Shown here in pieces: positions 26,895 through 35,260 of a stretch of DNA of 64,000 nucleotides; positions within the stretch are counted from its first letter, which is position 1, and each line of letters begins with the position of its first letter. Position numbers and translations under genes: made by a program. Below the pieces are notes generated by a model. The model was given only the letters and a program-made list of their open reading frames with translations, did no database searches and was not told the DNA's origin. Source of the stretch: Ruegeria arenilitoris. Lineage in GTDB: Bacteria > Pseudomonadota > Alphaproteobacteria > Rhodobacterales > Rhodobacteraceae. Location of the stretch: contig NZ_WPYP01000005.1 in NCBI RefSeq assembly GCF_013030985.1, positions 1 through 64,000 on the forward strand, read 5' to 3'.

Positions 26895-27785
26895 TCAACG
26901 CCTGAGCGCAAGGCGCGCTGTCAGCCAACAGACAATCATCACTGCGAAATCCACGTACAGCCATTGGCGCAGCATCCCGGTCTCGGTCATCTCATACGGT
27001 AGTAGGTACAGGGCCAGGCCGCTGAGGGTGTCAGGCAGTGAGATGAATAGCAATGCAACGGTATTGTTGAGGAAATGCAAGGCGATAGCAGGTCCCAGCG
27101 TCCCGGATCTTGCGGTCAGGTCCGCCGCCAGAAGGCCGAAGACAAAGGCCCAGACCGTCACGAGAAGCGCGTTGTCCCCGGTTACACCCGGCGCGTAATG
27201 CCCGGCGGCAAACAGAAAAGAGGGCACGCCCATCCAGATCACCGGAGACCGGAATCTGGCCGCCAGACATTGCTGGATATAACCGCGAAACAGCACTTCC
27301 TCGGCGCTGGTCTGAATCAGTACCGCAGTCGCCGACATCGGCAGCAATAACACCCATGTGGACAGGGCAAGGTTCTGGGTCAGCGGCGCGCCCATTCCGT
27401 ATGGCGGCAAAAGGGCCATGACCACGCCAAGAACCGTCAGGGCCAGTGCGACCAGAACAAATTGCTGTCGGAACCGATTGCGCGGCCCCAGAATCGCGCG
27501 CAAAGACCGGCGCTGCATTTGCCGGGCCGCAACAGCGACGCCTAGCGTCAGAAACCCGAAACTCATCAACAAGACCAATGTGGCCAAAACCGAGGTGCCG
27601 CGCAAAAAGCCCTGTACCTGATCCGGGGGGATCAGACCTCCGATGAGGGCGAACAGAACCGAATTCAGCGTCACATACAGCACGCCGACAATGAACAGCC
27701 CGAGCATAAGGCGCCACAGCTCGGGCCGGGCGCGGGCGCTGGCCACAAGCTGTTCATGGGCGGAATAGGCGGCGGGTTCACGCAT
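26895..27785 (-). CDS. CPBP-family intramembrane metalloprotease
   Basis: This is a 296-residue protein with about eight membrane segments. The Abi/CaaX-protease motifs are present: EEVLFRGYIQQ (E162, E163, R167), FAAGH (H196) and HFLNN (H237). The start at 27785 overlaps the stop of the large ABC-like gene by 8 bases, implying translational coupling. Family members include Rce1-like CAAX proteases and bacterial proteins for anti-sigma cleavage or bacteriocin self-protection. The substrate here is unknown. A longer N-terminus within the upstream gene is unlikely. Confidence 0.85.
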   Translation of the reverse strand: MREPAAYSAHEQLVASARARPELWRLMLGLFIVGVLYVTLNSVLFALIGGLIPPDQVQGFLRGTSVLATLVLLMSFGFLTLGVAVAARQMQRRSLRAILGPRNRFRQQFVLVALALTVLGVVMALLPPYGMGAPLTQNLALSTWVLLLPMSATAVLIQTSAEEVLFRGYIQQCLAARFRSPVIWMGVPSFLFAAGHYAPGVTGDNALLVTVWAFVFGLLAADLTARSGTLGPAIALHFLNNTVALLFISLPDTLSGLALYLLPYEMTETGMLRQWLYVDFAVMIVCWLTARLALRR

Positions 27786-30700
27786 TGTTGCCGGTGCTCT
27801 CGCCTTCGAGGGATTGCGGTAAGTCCGGGAATACATCGGCGGTTTTCTGGACTTCGTTCAGCCTGGTCGACAATGTGGTCAGATATCCGGCGACGGTCTG
27901 CAGCAGCTGAACCGCGACCGAGGCGTCGCTTTCGATCACGGCCCGCAGTTCTTCGGCGCCGATGCGCAGGAAGGTGCAATCTGTGATGGCTTCCAGATCC
28001 AGTTGGCGGAGATCGCCGGTGATGATCGACAGATCACCGATCAGACGGCCGGGTTCGATAATCGAAATAGGTCGCTTGCCGCCGCCTTCTTCGGTCCAGA
28101 TCAGCTTGGCCTGCCCCTTGATGCACAAATAGGCCGCATCGGGGGATTGCCCGCGGGAAAAGATCATCTGACCCTCAGCCACTTCATACCATTGCGCCGA
28201 GAACGCCAGCAGGCGTTGGTTGCGGGCGTCGATGCCCGAAAACAGCTCGGTCGAGGCGATAATCTGCAGTTTCCGGCTCAGATCGGCCGAGGCCCCGTCT
28301 TCGTGGCGGTCCAGGGTCCGCGCAACGCCGTCGATGCGCCCGTCCTTGATTTCGATGAACAGATCATAGGCTTCGGGGTGGGCAAAGTGATCCTCCATGA
28401 AGATCATGATTGAGTCGGGCAACAGTTCCCGCAACCGCAGGCGCGTGCGCAGGCGGCTTTGGGAATCGTGGCTGGCCAGCGCCTTGTCGAGGATCAGAAT
28501 ATCGGGGCGTTTGATCCCCGCCCGCGAAAACGCCGCGCGTTCCTGAAACACGGTCGGCAGGTTGTTCCCGCCGAGCCCGGTTTGCAGATCGAACAAGGTC
28601 GCCGCCGCCCGGCGTCGCAGGCCTGCCTCGTTCATGGCGTGCGCCACAAGATCCTCAATCTCTTCGGCGTGGGCGCCGGCTGTAATGGAGACCCGCCCGT
28701 AAAGCGCATTCTCCATCACAGTGAGGCGTGGGAAGTAACTGTCTGGCGACAATGGAATGAACATGCCGTTCAGCGCGCCCTGAAGTCGTTCGGACTGTTC
28801 CTTTCGGATGGAAAGGATCTTGTCCTTGTATTCCTTCGGGAAATCCGGGCCAATCTGCTCGGCTGTCAATAGAAACGGGACGGTCAGCAGCAAAGATCGT
28901 TCGGCTTCGCTGATGTCGTCGTCACCTTTGGCTTTGCGTCGATCCTTGATATCGAGCAGACGGTGGAACATGTCCTTCGACATGCCCAAACGCAGAAACA
29001 GAGGGTGATCTGTCCCGCCGCGCCCAAAGGCCTGATCCAGCGTCTCGACCACGTCGCTCGCCATGCTCATGGCATCCTCGGCCAGATCATGTGAGCTGAG
29101 TATGTTCTTGAACCGCCTGTCGCCGGCCAGAGACTCGGGCGTGATATCCCGCGAAGGGGTGGCAAATAGCAAGTTCCCCCCAAGCGGCACAGTCGGGTTA
29201 AAGCGGTCAGGATCGAACCGGTAGACATGTCGGTCCAGCCCATTTTCCCGTAGCCGCTCTGCAACCGTTTCGCGCAGATTGACTACGTCCCGTGCCAGAT
29301 CAGGATGCAGTTTGGGATCGAACTGGGTGCGCAGTGTACGGCGCAGTAAAACCTCGTCGGTCCCCATTGCTTCGACCAGCCGGAACCACCAGTCCCGAAT
29401 GTCCTCGATGTCATCCAACCCGGCCAGTTCGGGGTCAATCCATTCATCCGTCAGAGAGTCGGTCGGGTTGCCGGATCGCGCAGCTTCGATCTGCCAACGG
29501 CTGGGGGCCTTTGCGGCGTCTGCCTCATGCCGCGGATGGGGGCGCAACGGCATCATCAGGTTATCGCCAACCGTGCCGTTAAACAGATAGGGTCGCGAAT
29601 AGGCATAGCCGATCCGGGCGGCGATCACGGATTGATGCAGGTCTTTCAGATTGTGACCCGCCATGATTATCTCACCCTGAACCGGCAATACTTCGCGGGT
29701 CAGCACCTGTGCCAGCGCATTGCGTTCCGACGCATGGGTCGACTGGATCGCCACCCGCGCACCTTTGGGAATGGTCAGGTCGATATCTTCCAGAATGGTT
29801 TTGCCGTCATCGTCGCGCACGGTGACGTTGCGCAGCTCGATCTCGCCGGTCAGGTGCGGGATCACCTCGGGCTCGCCCACGAACAGCTCTTCCGGGATCA
29901 TGTTCGAGGGGGCAAAGCGTTCGGTCACAACTTCCCACCGCAAGGACATGTCCTGAACCTGATTGTAATAGGTCAGCAGGTCCTTCCACGGGCCGCTCAG
30001 GTCCTTGTAGGCCCCAAGCGCCGCGACCAGTGCACCCACCGTCACTTCGCCCTTGATCGCCAGATAGCCGCCGACCGAATAAAACAGGAACGGCGTCATC
30101 TGCGTGATCAGGTTGTTCAGGAACTTCATGAAGAATTTCTTGTTGTAGATCTTGAACCGGATCTCGAACAAGAGCCCCAACCGGTGGCTGAACTGAGCCA
30201 GCCGATAGCGCCAGCCACCATTGGTACGTAGATCGCTGATGCCCGCCGCGCTTTCGCCAATTTCTGAACTCAGGCTGCGGACCTCTTGAATGCGCTCTTT
30301 GTTCAGCAGGTTGATCTGGCGCTGCAGTTTCGGGATCAGCCACGCCTGCAGCGGGATCAGCGCAATGCTGGCCAGTCCAAACCAGACGCTTTGCATGAAC
30401 AGGAAGGTGACGATGGTCATCATCTGGCCGAACTGGAACACCGGCTGGGCGATGGCATCGCCCATCAACCCTCCCATTGGTTCCGCCTCAGAGGTGATCA
30501 TCGACACCAGCTCGCCCTGACTGGTGGTGGCGAAATAGGATTTCGGGAATCGCATCGTGCGGTGGATCAGGGTGAACCGCAGGCGGCGCAGCATACGCTC
30601 GGCCAGAATGCCCTTCATTGTGTTGATGCGCATCTTCATCAACCCACTGGCGATCACCGTGGCCAGAAAGGCAAAGCACAGGATCATCAGGTACTGCACC

Positions 30701-30885
30701 TGGGTCACCGTGAAACCCAGCACCGTGACTGAGTCATTGGGAGCGCCGATGGCACCGTTGATAATCTGCTTGGGCAGCTCAAGCGAGGCATAGAGAAACG
30801 GAAACGACAGGATCGTCAGCAACAGCAGGACAAGCTGTTGTTTCCTGGAATGTTTCCAGATGAATGCGAACAGGGTGGATTCCAT
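27778..30885 (-). CDS. ABC transporter-like protein with degenerate NBD and cyclic-nucleotide-binding domain
   Basis: The start at 30885 gives 1035 residues. Residues 1-320 form an ABC exporter-type membrane domain. The NBD (about 347-855) keeps the fold landmarks but not the catalytic residues. The Walker A position reads STHASERNA (382-390; K to R, ST to NA). The signature position reads NLPTVFQERA, and Walker B reads DILILDKALAS, with Lys801 where the catalytic Glu should be. About 270 extra residues (445-715) sit between the Q-loop and signature regions. Residues 878-1000 are a cyclic-nucleotide-binding (Crp-like) domain (YEVAEGQMIFSRGQSPDAAY). A regulated pseudo-transporter or sensor is more likely than an active pump. 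Overlap with the CPBP gene couples the two. Confidence 0.82.
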   Translation of the reverse strand: MESTLFAFIWKHSRKQQLVLLLLTILSFPFLYASLELPKQIINGAIGAPNDSVTVLGFTVTQVQYLMILCFAFLATVIASGLMKMRINTMKGILAERMLRRLRFTLIHRTMRFPKSYFATTSQGELVSMITSEAEPMGGLMGDAIAQPVFQFGQMMTIVTFLFMQSVWFGLASIALIPLQAWLIPKLQRQINLLNKERIQEVRSLSSEIGESAAGISDLRTNGGWRYRLAQFSHRLGLLFEIRFKIYNKKFFMKFLNNLITQMTPFLFYSVGGYLAIKGEVTVGALVAALGAYKDLSGPWKDLLTYYNQVQDMSLRWEVVTERFAPSNMIPEELFVGEPEVIPHLTGEIELRNVTVRDDDGKTILEDIDLTIPKGARVAIQSTHASERNALAQVLTREVLPVQGEIIMAGHNLKDLHQSVIAARIGYAYSRPYLFNGTVGDNLMMPLRPHPRHEADAAKAPSRWQIEAARSGNPTDSLTDEWIDPELAGLDDIEDIRDWWFRLVEAMGTDEVLLRRTLRTQFDPKLHPDLARDVVNLRETVAERLRENGLDRHVYRFDPDRFNPTVPLGGNLLFATPSRDITPESLAGDRRFKNILSSHDLAEDAMSMASDVVETLDQAFGRGGTDHPLFLRLGMSKDMFHRLLDIKDRRKAKGDDDISEAERSLLLTVPFLLTAEQIGPDFPKEYKDKILSIRKEQSERLQGALNGMFIPLSPDSYFPRLTVMENALYGRVSITAGAHAEEIEDLVAHAMNEAGLRRRAAATLFDLQTGLGGNNLPTVFQERAAFSRAGIKRPDILILDKALASHDSQSRLRTRLRLRELLPDSIMIFMEDHFAHPEAYDLFIEIKDGRIDGVARTLDRHEDGASADLSRKLQIIASTELFSGIDARNQRLLAFSAQWYEVAEGQMIFSRGQSPDAAYLCIKGQAKLIWTEEGGGKRPISIIEPGRLIGDLSIITGDLRQLDLEAITDCTFLRIGAEELRAVIESDASVAVQLLQTVAGYLTTLSTRLNEVQKTADVFPDLPQSLEGESTGNNA

Positions 30886-31128
30886 GCGCCGGTCGTGCCT
30901 CAAATCTATTGGATGCGATTTTGGGATGATCCAATGCAATCAGGTGACAGACGGTACGCACTGGCCCCGGCGATTGCAAGAATGCGGCGAGGTAACAGAT
31001 TGCCGCCGGGTTGACCACCCGCCCATCTGTTCACGAATTTGAGAGTTTTGATCCTCAAAATCGTTTATTCATCTTTAACCCCTGCGCCGTCTTTGACTAA
31101 ACAGGGTCACACTCTGAACGTTGGGGCC

Positions 31129-31890
31129 ATGGGCAGACTACTGGATCGCTATATTCACCATCGGGTCGTCGCGCGTTGGCGCGAGGCATTGCGCGGTGCG
31201 GCTGAAGCGTCTGAGCCGCAGCTGCGTCAACAGCGAGACGATGCGCGCAAGCTGCGCACACAACTGGATATGCTGATCCATGAAGCCGATGGCCGGCTGA
31301 CCCGACCCAGAATCGGGTCGGTCCAGTTCCCCAAACCTCTGGGTACGGATTGGTGCTGGCGACCGGATCTGTGGCGCGGGCCGCTGTCGCGCCCGGGGGT
31401 GGCCTCGGCCCCGCGTCGGGCGCAGATGGATCGGCAGGTAACGCTGTTTCACGACTGCCCTCTGGCCGAGATCGGGATGCGGCAGACCCGGAATTCCCGC
31501 GACAAGGACTTGGCCGCATTCGGACTGACGGTCGATGTGTTCGGATTTTCAGGCTCGTTCCTGTCGCTGTCCGTGGAATTGCCGCCCGAAGCCGCGCAGG
31601 GGCTGACCAAACAGCATCTGATGCGCGCCGATGTGCAGATTGAGCTTGAACAGCCACTTGAGATGTTCGCCCGCCTCAATATCCAGCACGGCCCCAACAC
31701 CGAACAGGTGCTGCGCAAACTGGACCTGTCCAGCCCGTCCAATTCCGTGGATTTCGATCTGGCCCACCTGCCCCTGAACGAACAGCGGGTCGAGAAGATC
31801 TGGCTGGACCTGATCTTTGACAATCCCCGGATGAACCGCGCCACGCTGCGCGACCTGACCTTCTGCCGCCACCACCGCGCCGATTTGTGA
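31129..31890 (+). CDS. Conserved hypothetical protein (DUF6478-like)
   Basis: The ATG at 31129 gives 253 residues. The N-terminal part is a charged helix (MGRLLDRYIHHRVVARWREA then a Q/E/R-rich heptad-like stretch to about 55), followed by a compact domain containing the text TDWCWRPDLWRGPLSRPG, TLFHDCPLAEIGMRQTRN and RVEKIWLDLIFDNPRMNRAT. I believe it matches the Rhodobacteraceae family DUF6478, of unknown function. No signal peptide or membrane segment is seen. It overlaps the next small gene's region closely and is divergent from the ABC-like gene. Confidence 0.7.
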   Translation: MGRLLDRYIHHRVVARWREALRGAAEASEPQLRQQRDDARKLRTQLDMLIHEADGRLTRPRIGSVQFPKPLGTDWCWRPDLWRGPLSRPGVASAPRRAQMDRQVTLFHDCPLAEIGMRQTRNSRDKDLAAFGLTVDVFGFSGSFLSLSVELPPEAAQGLTKQHLMRADVQIELEQPLEMFARLNIQHGPNTEQVLRKLDLSSPSNSVDFDLAHLPLNEQRVEKIWLDLIFDNPRMNRATLRDLTFCRHHRADL

Positions 31891-31901
31891 GAGTTCCAAC
31901 C

Positions 31902-32261
31902 ATGACGCTTCCGATTTTGACGCATATACGGTTCGAAAACGGCCTTTGGCAGGGGCATCTGCAGGCCGACAGCGAGCCACGGATCGAGGTGCGCTATCTG
32001 GGCGAAAATCTCGAAGACGTGCGTGTTTCGGCAACTGAAGACGGGTGGACCCTGACTGTTCCAGTGCCCGTGGCTGCGCTGTCCGACGGTGTGCATTGTT
32101 TCGTGCTCGTCGATGCGGCGACTTCGGAAAAGATTGGCGATTTCACAATCATCGCAGGCTCTCCGGCAGCGGATGATCTGCGGGCCGAGGTCGAACTTTT
32201 GCGCGCCGAACTGGACATGCTGAAACGCGCGTTTCGCCGGACGCAAAGCACCGACAAGTGA
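31902..32261 (+). CDS. Small hypothetical protein with C-terminal coiled coil
   Basis: The 119-residue protein follows the previous gene by 11 bases, with a GAGAG ribosome-binding site before the ATG at 31902 (a GTG at 31887 is the alternative). The N-terminal two thirds look like a small beta domain (IRFENGLWQGHLQADSEPRI), and residues about 86-112 form a leucine-heptad helix (DDLRAEVELLRAELDMLKRA). Function unknown. Its tight pairing with the DUF6478-like gene suggests a shared process. Confidence 0.65.
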   Translation: MTLPILTHIRFENGLWQGHLQADSEPRIEVRYLGENLEDVRVSATEDGWTLTVPVPVAALSDGVHCFVLVDAATSEKIGDFTIIAGSPAADDLRAEVELLRAELDMLKRAFRRTQSTDK

Positions 32262-32339
32262 TCCGCCCGGGGCAAATCCCTATCTTTTCAACGGATTTCC
32301 GTGCATCCTAGGGTGACCCGCAGCAGCCTGGGCAAGCTC

Positions 32340-33866
32340 ATGGATCGCAGTAGCATTGTCAAAGTCATCGCATTGATGGTGACGGGGTTCGGGATCGGCA
32401 TAGACTTTACCGGTGCATTGATCCTGGTTCCGGCCATCGAGAACAGTTTCGATGCGGACATTACCAGCACGCAGTGGGTTCTGAACATCTATGCTCTGTT
32501 CTTCGCCATGACGATGGTCGCCGGCGGGCGCATGGGCGATATGTTCGGGCACCGCAAAATGATGCTGATCGGGCTGTCGATTTTTCTGTTCTCGTCCGTC
32601 ATGTGCTTTGTCTCGCCCAGCCTGGACTTCCTGATCTTTGCCCGCGCCCTGCAGGGCATCGGCGCAGGCTGCGTCTGGCCCTGTACACTGGCGTTCGGGG
32701 CGACTAAGGTTTCGCGGCCCGAACATCGGGCCATGATCATGGGGCTGATCCTGGCTGGCGTCACTTGTGGCAACGTGTTTGGCCCTCTGATCAGTGGAAC
32801 GGTGGTCAACCTTGGGGATTGGAGGCTGTTTTTCCTGGCCAACGTGGTGTTTTCAATCATCTCGATGGTGACCGCCTTGCTGTTGATGCAGCGCGAAACC
32901 CAACACAAGCAGGGAGAGCATATCGACTTTGCCGGGATGGCCGTGCTGTCCTTTGCCGTCTTGCTGCTGCTCTACGGGTTGGATGTGGGCGCGGACTGGG
33001 GCTGGACCTCGGCCCCGCTGCTGATGCTGTTCTTTGTCAGCGCGGTGTTGTTCGTTCTGTTCCCGCAGGTGGAAAAGCGGGTCAAAGAGCCGCTGTTGCT
33101 GCCGCAGATGATGGCGAACCGCGAGTTCCGGATCACTCTGGGGCTGAACATGTTCAACGTGTCGGCCGCCTTTGTCGGGCTGATGTATTTTCCGCAATAC
33201 ATGCAAAAGGTTCTGGGCTGGTCGACTCTGCAATCGGCCTTTGGGCTGGCGCCTTTGACGGTTCTTCTGGCGGTGGGGTCCATCCTGTCGGGCCGGTTGT
33301 ACAACGATTTCGGCCCCAAGCGGCTTTTGTTCTGGGGTTATCTCTGCGCCACGGTCGGGGCTGCCAGCGTCGTGGTGATGCCTGCCGGGTTCGGCTATTT
33401 CCAGATTCTGCCCGGCATGGCGATGATCGGGCTGGGGGCCACGCTGACGGTCGGGCCATCCGGCACCGCCGCCGTCTGTGCGGTGAAACCGGAACGGGCG
33501 GGGCTGGTCGGCGGGCTGAGTTTCATGACCCATCTTGTCTATGGCGCCATCTCGGTCGCTTGCGCGACGGCAATCATGTACCGCGTCAGCCTGCGCAGCC
33601 TGGGGGAGCGCCTGACATCCGCCGGAATTGACATGTCGGAAGCCAGTCAGAGGGTCATAAATGGAGGGACGCTGACCACGCGTTCTGCCAAGGCCGTCAT
33701 GGAAAAACTGACCCCTGCCGAGGCCGAAAAGGTCCAATCCGCCATCGCCGCTGCTTTTGACACCGGAATGAACATGGCCTTCATTTTCGCGACCATCTCC
33801 GTTTCAGTCGGCGTCTTGCTGGCAATGATGCTGGATGAGGAAAAGCTGCATAAGGTGGAAAGCTGA
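32340..33866 (+). CDS. MFS transporter, DHA2-like (14 membrane segments)
   Basis: The protein is 508 residues if started at 32340 (MDRSSIVKVIALMVTGFG); a GTG at 32301 would add 13 residues. It has about fourteen hydrophobic segments. Motif A reads GGRMGDMFGHRKMMLIG and motif C-like GVTCGNVFGPLISGTVV, typical of DHA2 drug:H+ antiporters (EmrB/QacA type). The long C-terminal loop 560-620 bases before the stop is polar. No adaptor (EmrA) or regulator gene is adjacent. Substrate unknown. Confidence 0.87.
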   Translation: MDRSSIVKVIALMVTGFGIGIDFTGALILVPAIENSFDADITSTQWVLNIYALFFAMTMVAGGRMGDMFGHRKMMLIGLSIFLFSSVMCFVSPSLDFLIFARALQGIGAGCVWPCTLAFGATKVSRPEHRAMIMGLILAGVTCGNVFGPLISGTVVNLGDWRLFFLANVVFSIISMVTALLLMQRETQHKQGEHIDFAGMAVLSFAVLLLLYGLDVGADWGWTSAPLLMLFFVSAVLFVLFPQVEKRVKEPLLLPQMMANREFRITLGLNMFNVSAAFVGLMYFPQYMQKVLGWSTLQSAFGLAPLTVLLAVGSILSGRLYNDFGPKRLLFWGYLCATVGAASVVVMPAGFGYFQILPGMAMIGLGATLTVGPSGTAAVCAVKPERAGLVGGLSFMTHLVYGAISVACATAIMYRVSLRSLGERLTSAGIDMSEASQRVINGGTLTTRSAKAVMEKLTPAEAEKVQSAIAAAFDTGMNMAFIFATISVSVGVLLAMMLDEEKLHKVES

Positions 33867-33876
33867 CCCACCCGCA

Positions 33877-33912
33877 AGAAAAAAGGGCCGCCCATTCGGC
33901 GGCCCGTTTTCT
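33877..33912. terminator. Bidirectional terminator between MFS gene and ctpA
   Basis: A perfect 8-bp stem (33885-33892 with 33898-33905, CATTC loop) is flanked by an A-run on the left and GTTTTCTG on the right. It therefore serves both convergent genes. Confidence 0.8.
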
Positions 33913-33913
33913 G

Positions 33914-35254
33914 TTATTGTGACGGCCCGTTCGGGTTGAAGGCCGACAGACCCTTGAGGATGTCGATGGCATAGGCCAGCTGGTAATCCTCTTCCCGCAA
34001 TTCGGCAGTTGCTTCGGCGCGGGCGCGGTCTTCCTCGATCTGACGGATTTCGTCCTCGCTGAGGCTGTCATTATTCAGGCTGCCGCGCAGGTCGGCCTCG
34101 GACCGGGCGGGGCGGTCCGAGTCTTCGTCGTCCGATGCGGGTGCCGGGCGCGGCTGTTCGACGATGATGTCAGGGCTGACGCCAAGCGCCTGGATCGAGC
34201 GACCCGACGGGGTGTAATAGCGCGACGTGGTCAGGCGCATGGCCCCGTCCCCGCGCAGCGGCATGACCGTCTGCACCGAGCCTTTGCCAAAGCTCTTGGT
34301 GCCCACCACGATGGCGCGGCGGTGATCCTGCAGCGCACCGGCGACGATCTCGGACGCCGAAGCCGAGCCGCCATTGATCAGAACCACGATCGGCTTGCCT
34401 TCGGCCAGATCGCCGGGGGTGGCGTTGAACCGCTCTCCTTCACCCGGATCGCGACCACGGGTCGAAACGATCTCACCTTCGTTCAGGAACGCATCCGAGA
34501 CCTTGATCGCCTGCGTCAGCAGACCGCCCGGGTTGTTGCGCAGGTCCAGAACAAAACCGTTGACCTTGTCGATGCCGCCAGCCTCTTCGATCTGTTCGCT
34601 CAGACCTTCCTCGAGGTTGGGGAAAGTCTGGTCGTTGAAGGTGGTCACACGCAGCACGACGCTGGTGCCCTCGGTGCGGGCACGTACAGCGGTCAATTTG
34701 ATGGTGTCGCGGATGATGGTGACGTCGAACGGCTCCTGCTCACCTTCACGCACAACGGTGATGACGATTTCCGAACCCACCGGCCCGCGCATCAGATCGA
34801 CCGCTTTGTCCAGTGTCAGGCCCAGAATGCTTTCGCCATCGACATGGGTGATGAAATCACCCGCTTCGATTCCCGCCGCATCTGCGGGCGTGTCGTCGAT
34901 GGGCGAGACGACTTTCACAAAACCCTCTTCCTGCGTGACCTCGATGCCCAGCCCGCCGAATTCGCCACGGGTCTGCACGCGCATCTGTTCCGCGTCGTCC
35001 GGTGACAGATAGCTGGAATGCGGATCCAGCGAGGTCAGCATGCCGTCAATCGCCGCCTCGATCAGCTCTTCAGGCTCAACCTCTTCGACATATTGCGCAC
35101 GGATGCGCTCGAAAATGTCGCCGAACAGGTCCAGCTGCTCATAGACGCTGGCGTTGTTCTCGGCCTCCTGCGCCAGCAGAGGGCCCGCGATCTGAGTGGT
35201 TGCGATTATACCTGCCAAGGTTCCGGCCAGACCGGCCATCACAAATTTCTTCAT
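33914..35254 (-). CDS. ctpA: Carboxy-terminal processing protease (S41 family)
   Basis: This 446-residue periplasmic protease has an N-terminal signal (MKKFVMAGLAGTLAGIIATT and on to LLAQ), a PDZ domain (about 90-170, FGGLGIEVTQEEGFVKVVSP), and the S41 core with GGSASASEIVAGALQDH (Ser nucleophile) and TKSFGKGSVQ (catalytic Lys). The C-terminal acidic/Arg-rich tail (about 375-430) is low complexity. It follows the EnvC-like gene by 6 bases. In other bacteria, CtpA-type proteases degrade peptidoglycan hydrolases, which fits this pairing. Confidence 0.95.
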   Translation of the reverse strand: MKKFVMAGLAGTLAGIIATTQIAGPLLAQEAENNASVYEQLDLFGDIFERIRAQYVEEVEPEELIEAAIDGMLTSLDPHSSYLSPDDAEQMRVQTRGEFGGLGIEVTQEEGFVKVVSPIDDTPADAAGIEAGDFITHVDGESILGLTLDKAVDLMRGPVGSEIVITVVREGEQEPFDVTIIRDTIKLTAVRARTEGTSVVLRVTTFNDQTFPNLEEGLSEQIEEAGGIDKVNGFVLDLRNNPGGLLTQAIKVSDAFLNEGEIVSTRGRDPGEGERFNATPGDLAEGKPIVVLINGGSASASEIVAGALQDHRRAIVVGTKSFGKGSVQTVMPLRGDGAMRLTTSRYYTPSGRSIQALGVSPDIIVEQPRPAPASDDEDSDRPARSEADLRGSLNNDSLSEDEIRQIEEDRARAEATAELREEDYQLAYAIDILKGLSAFNPNGPSQ

Positions 35255-35260
35255 ACGTAC

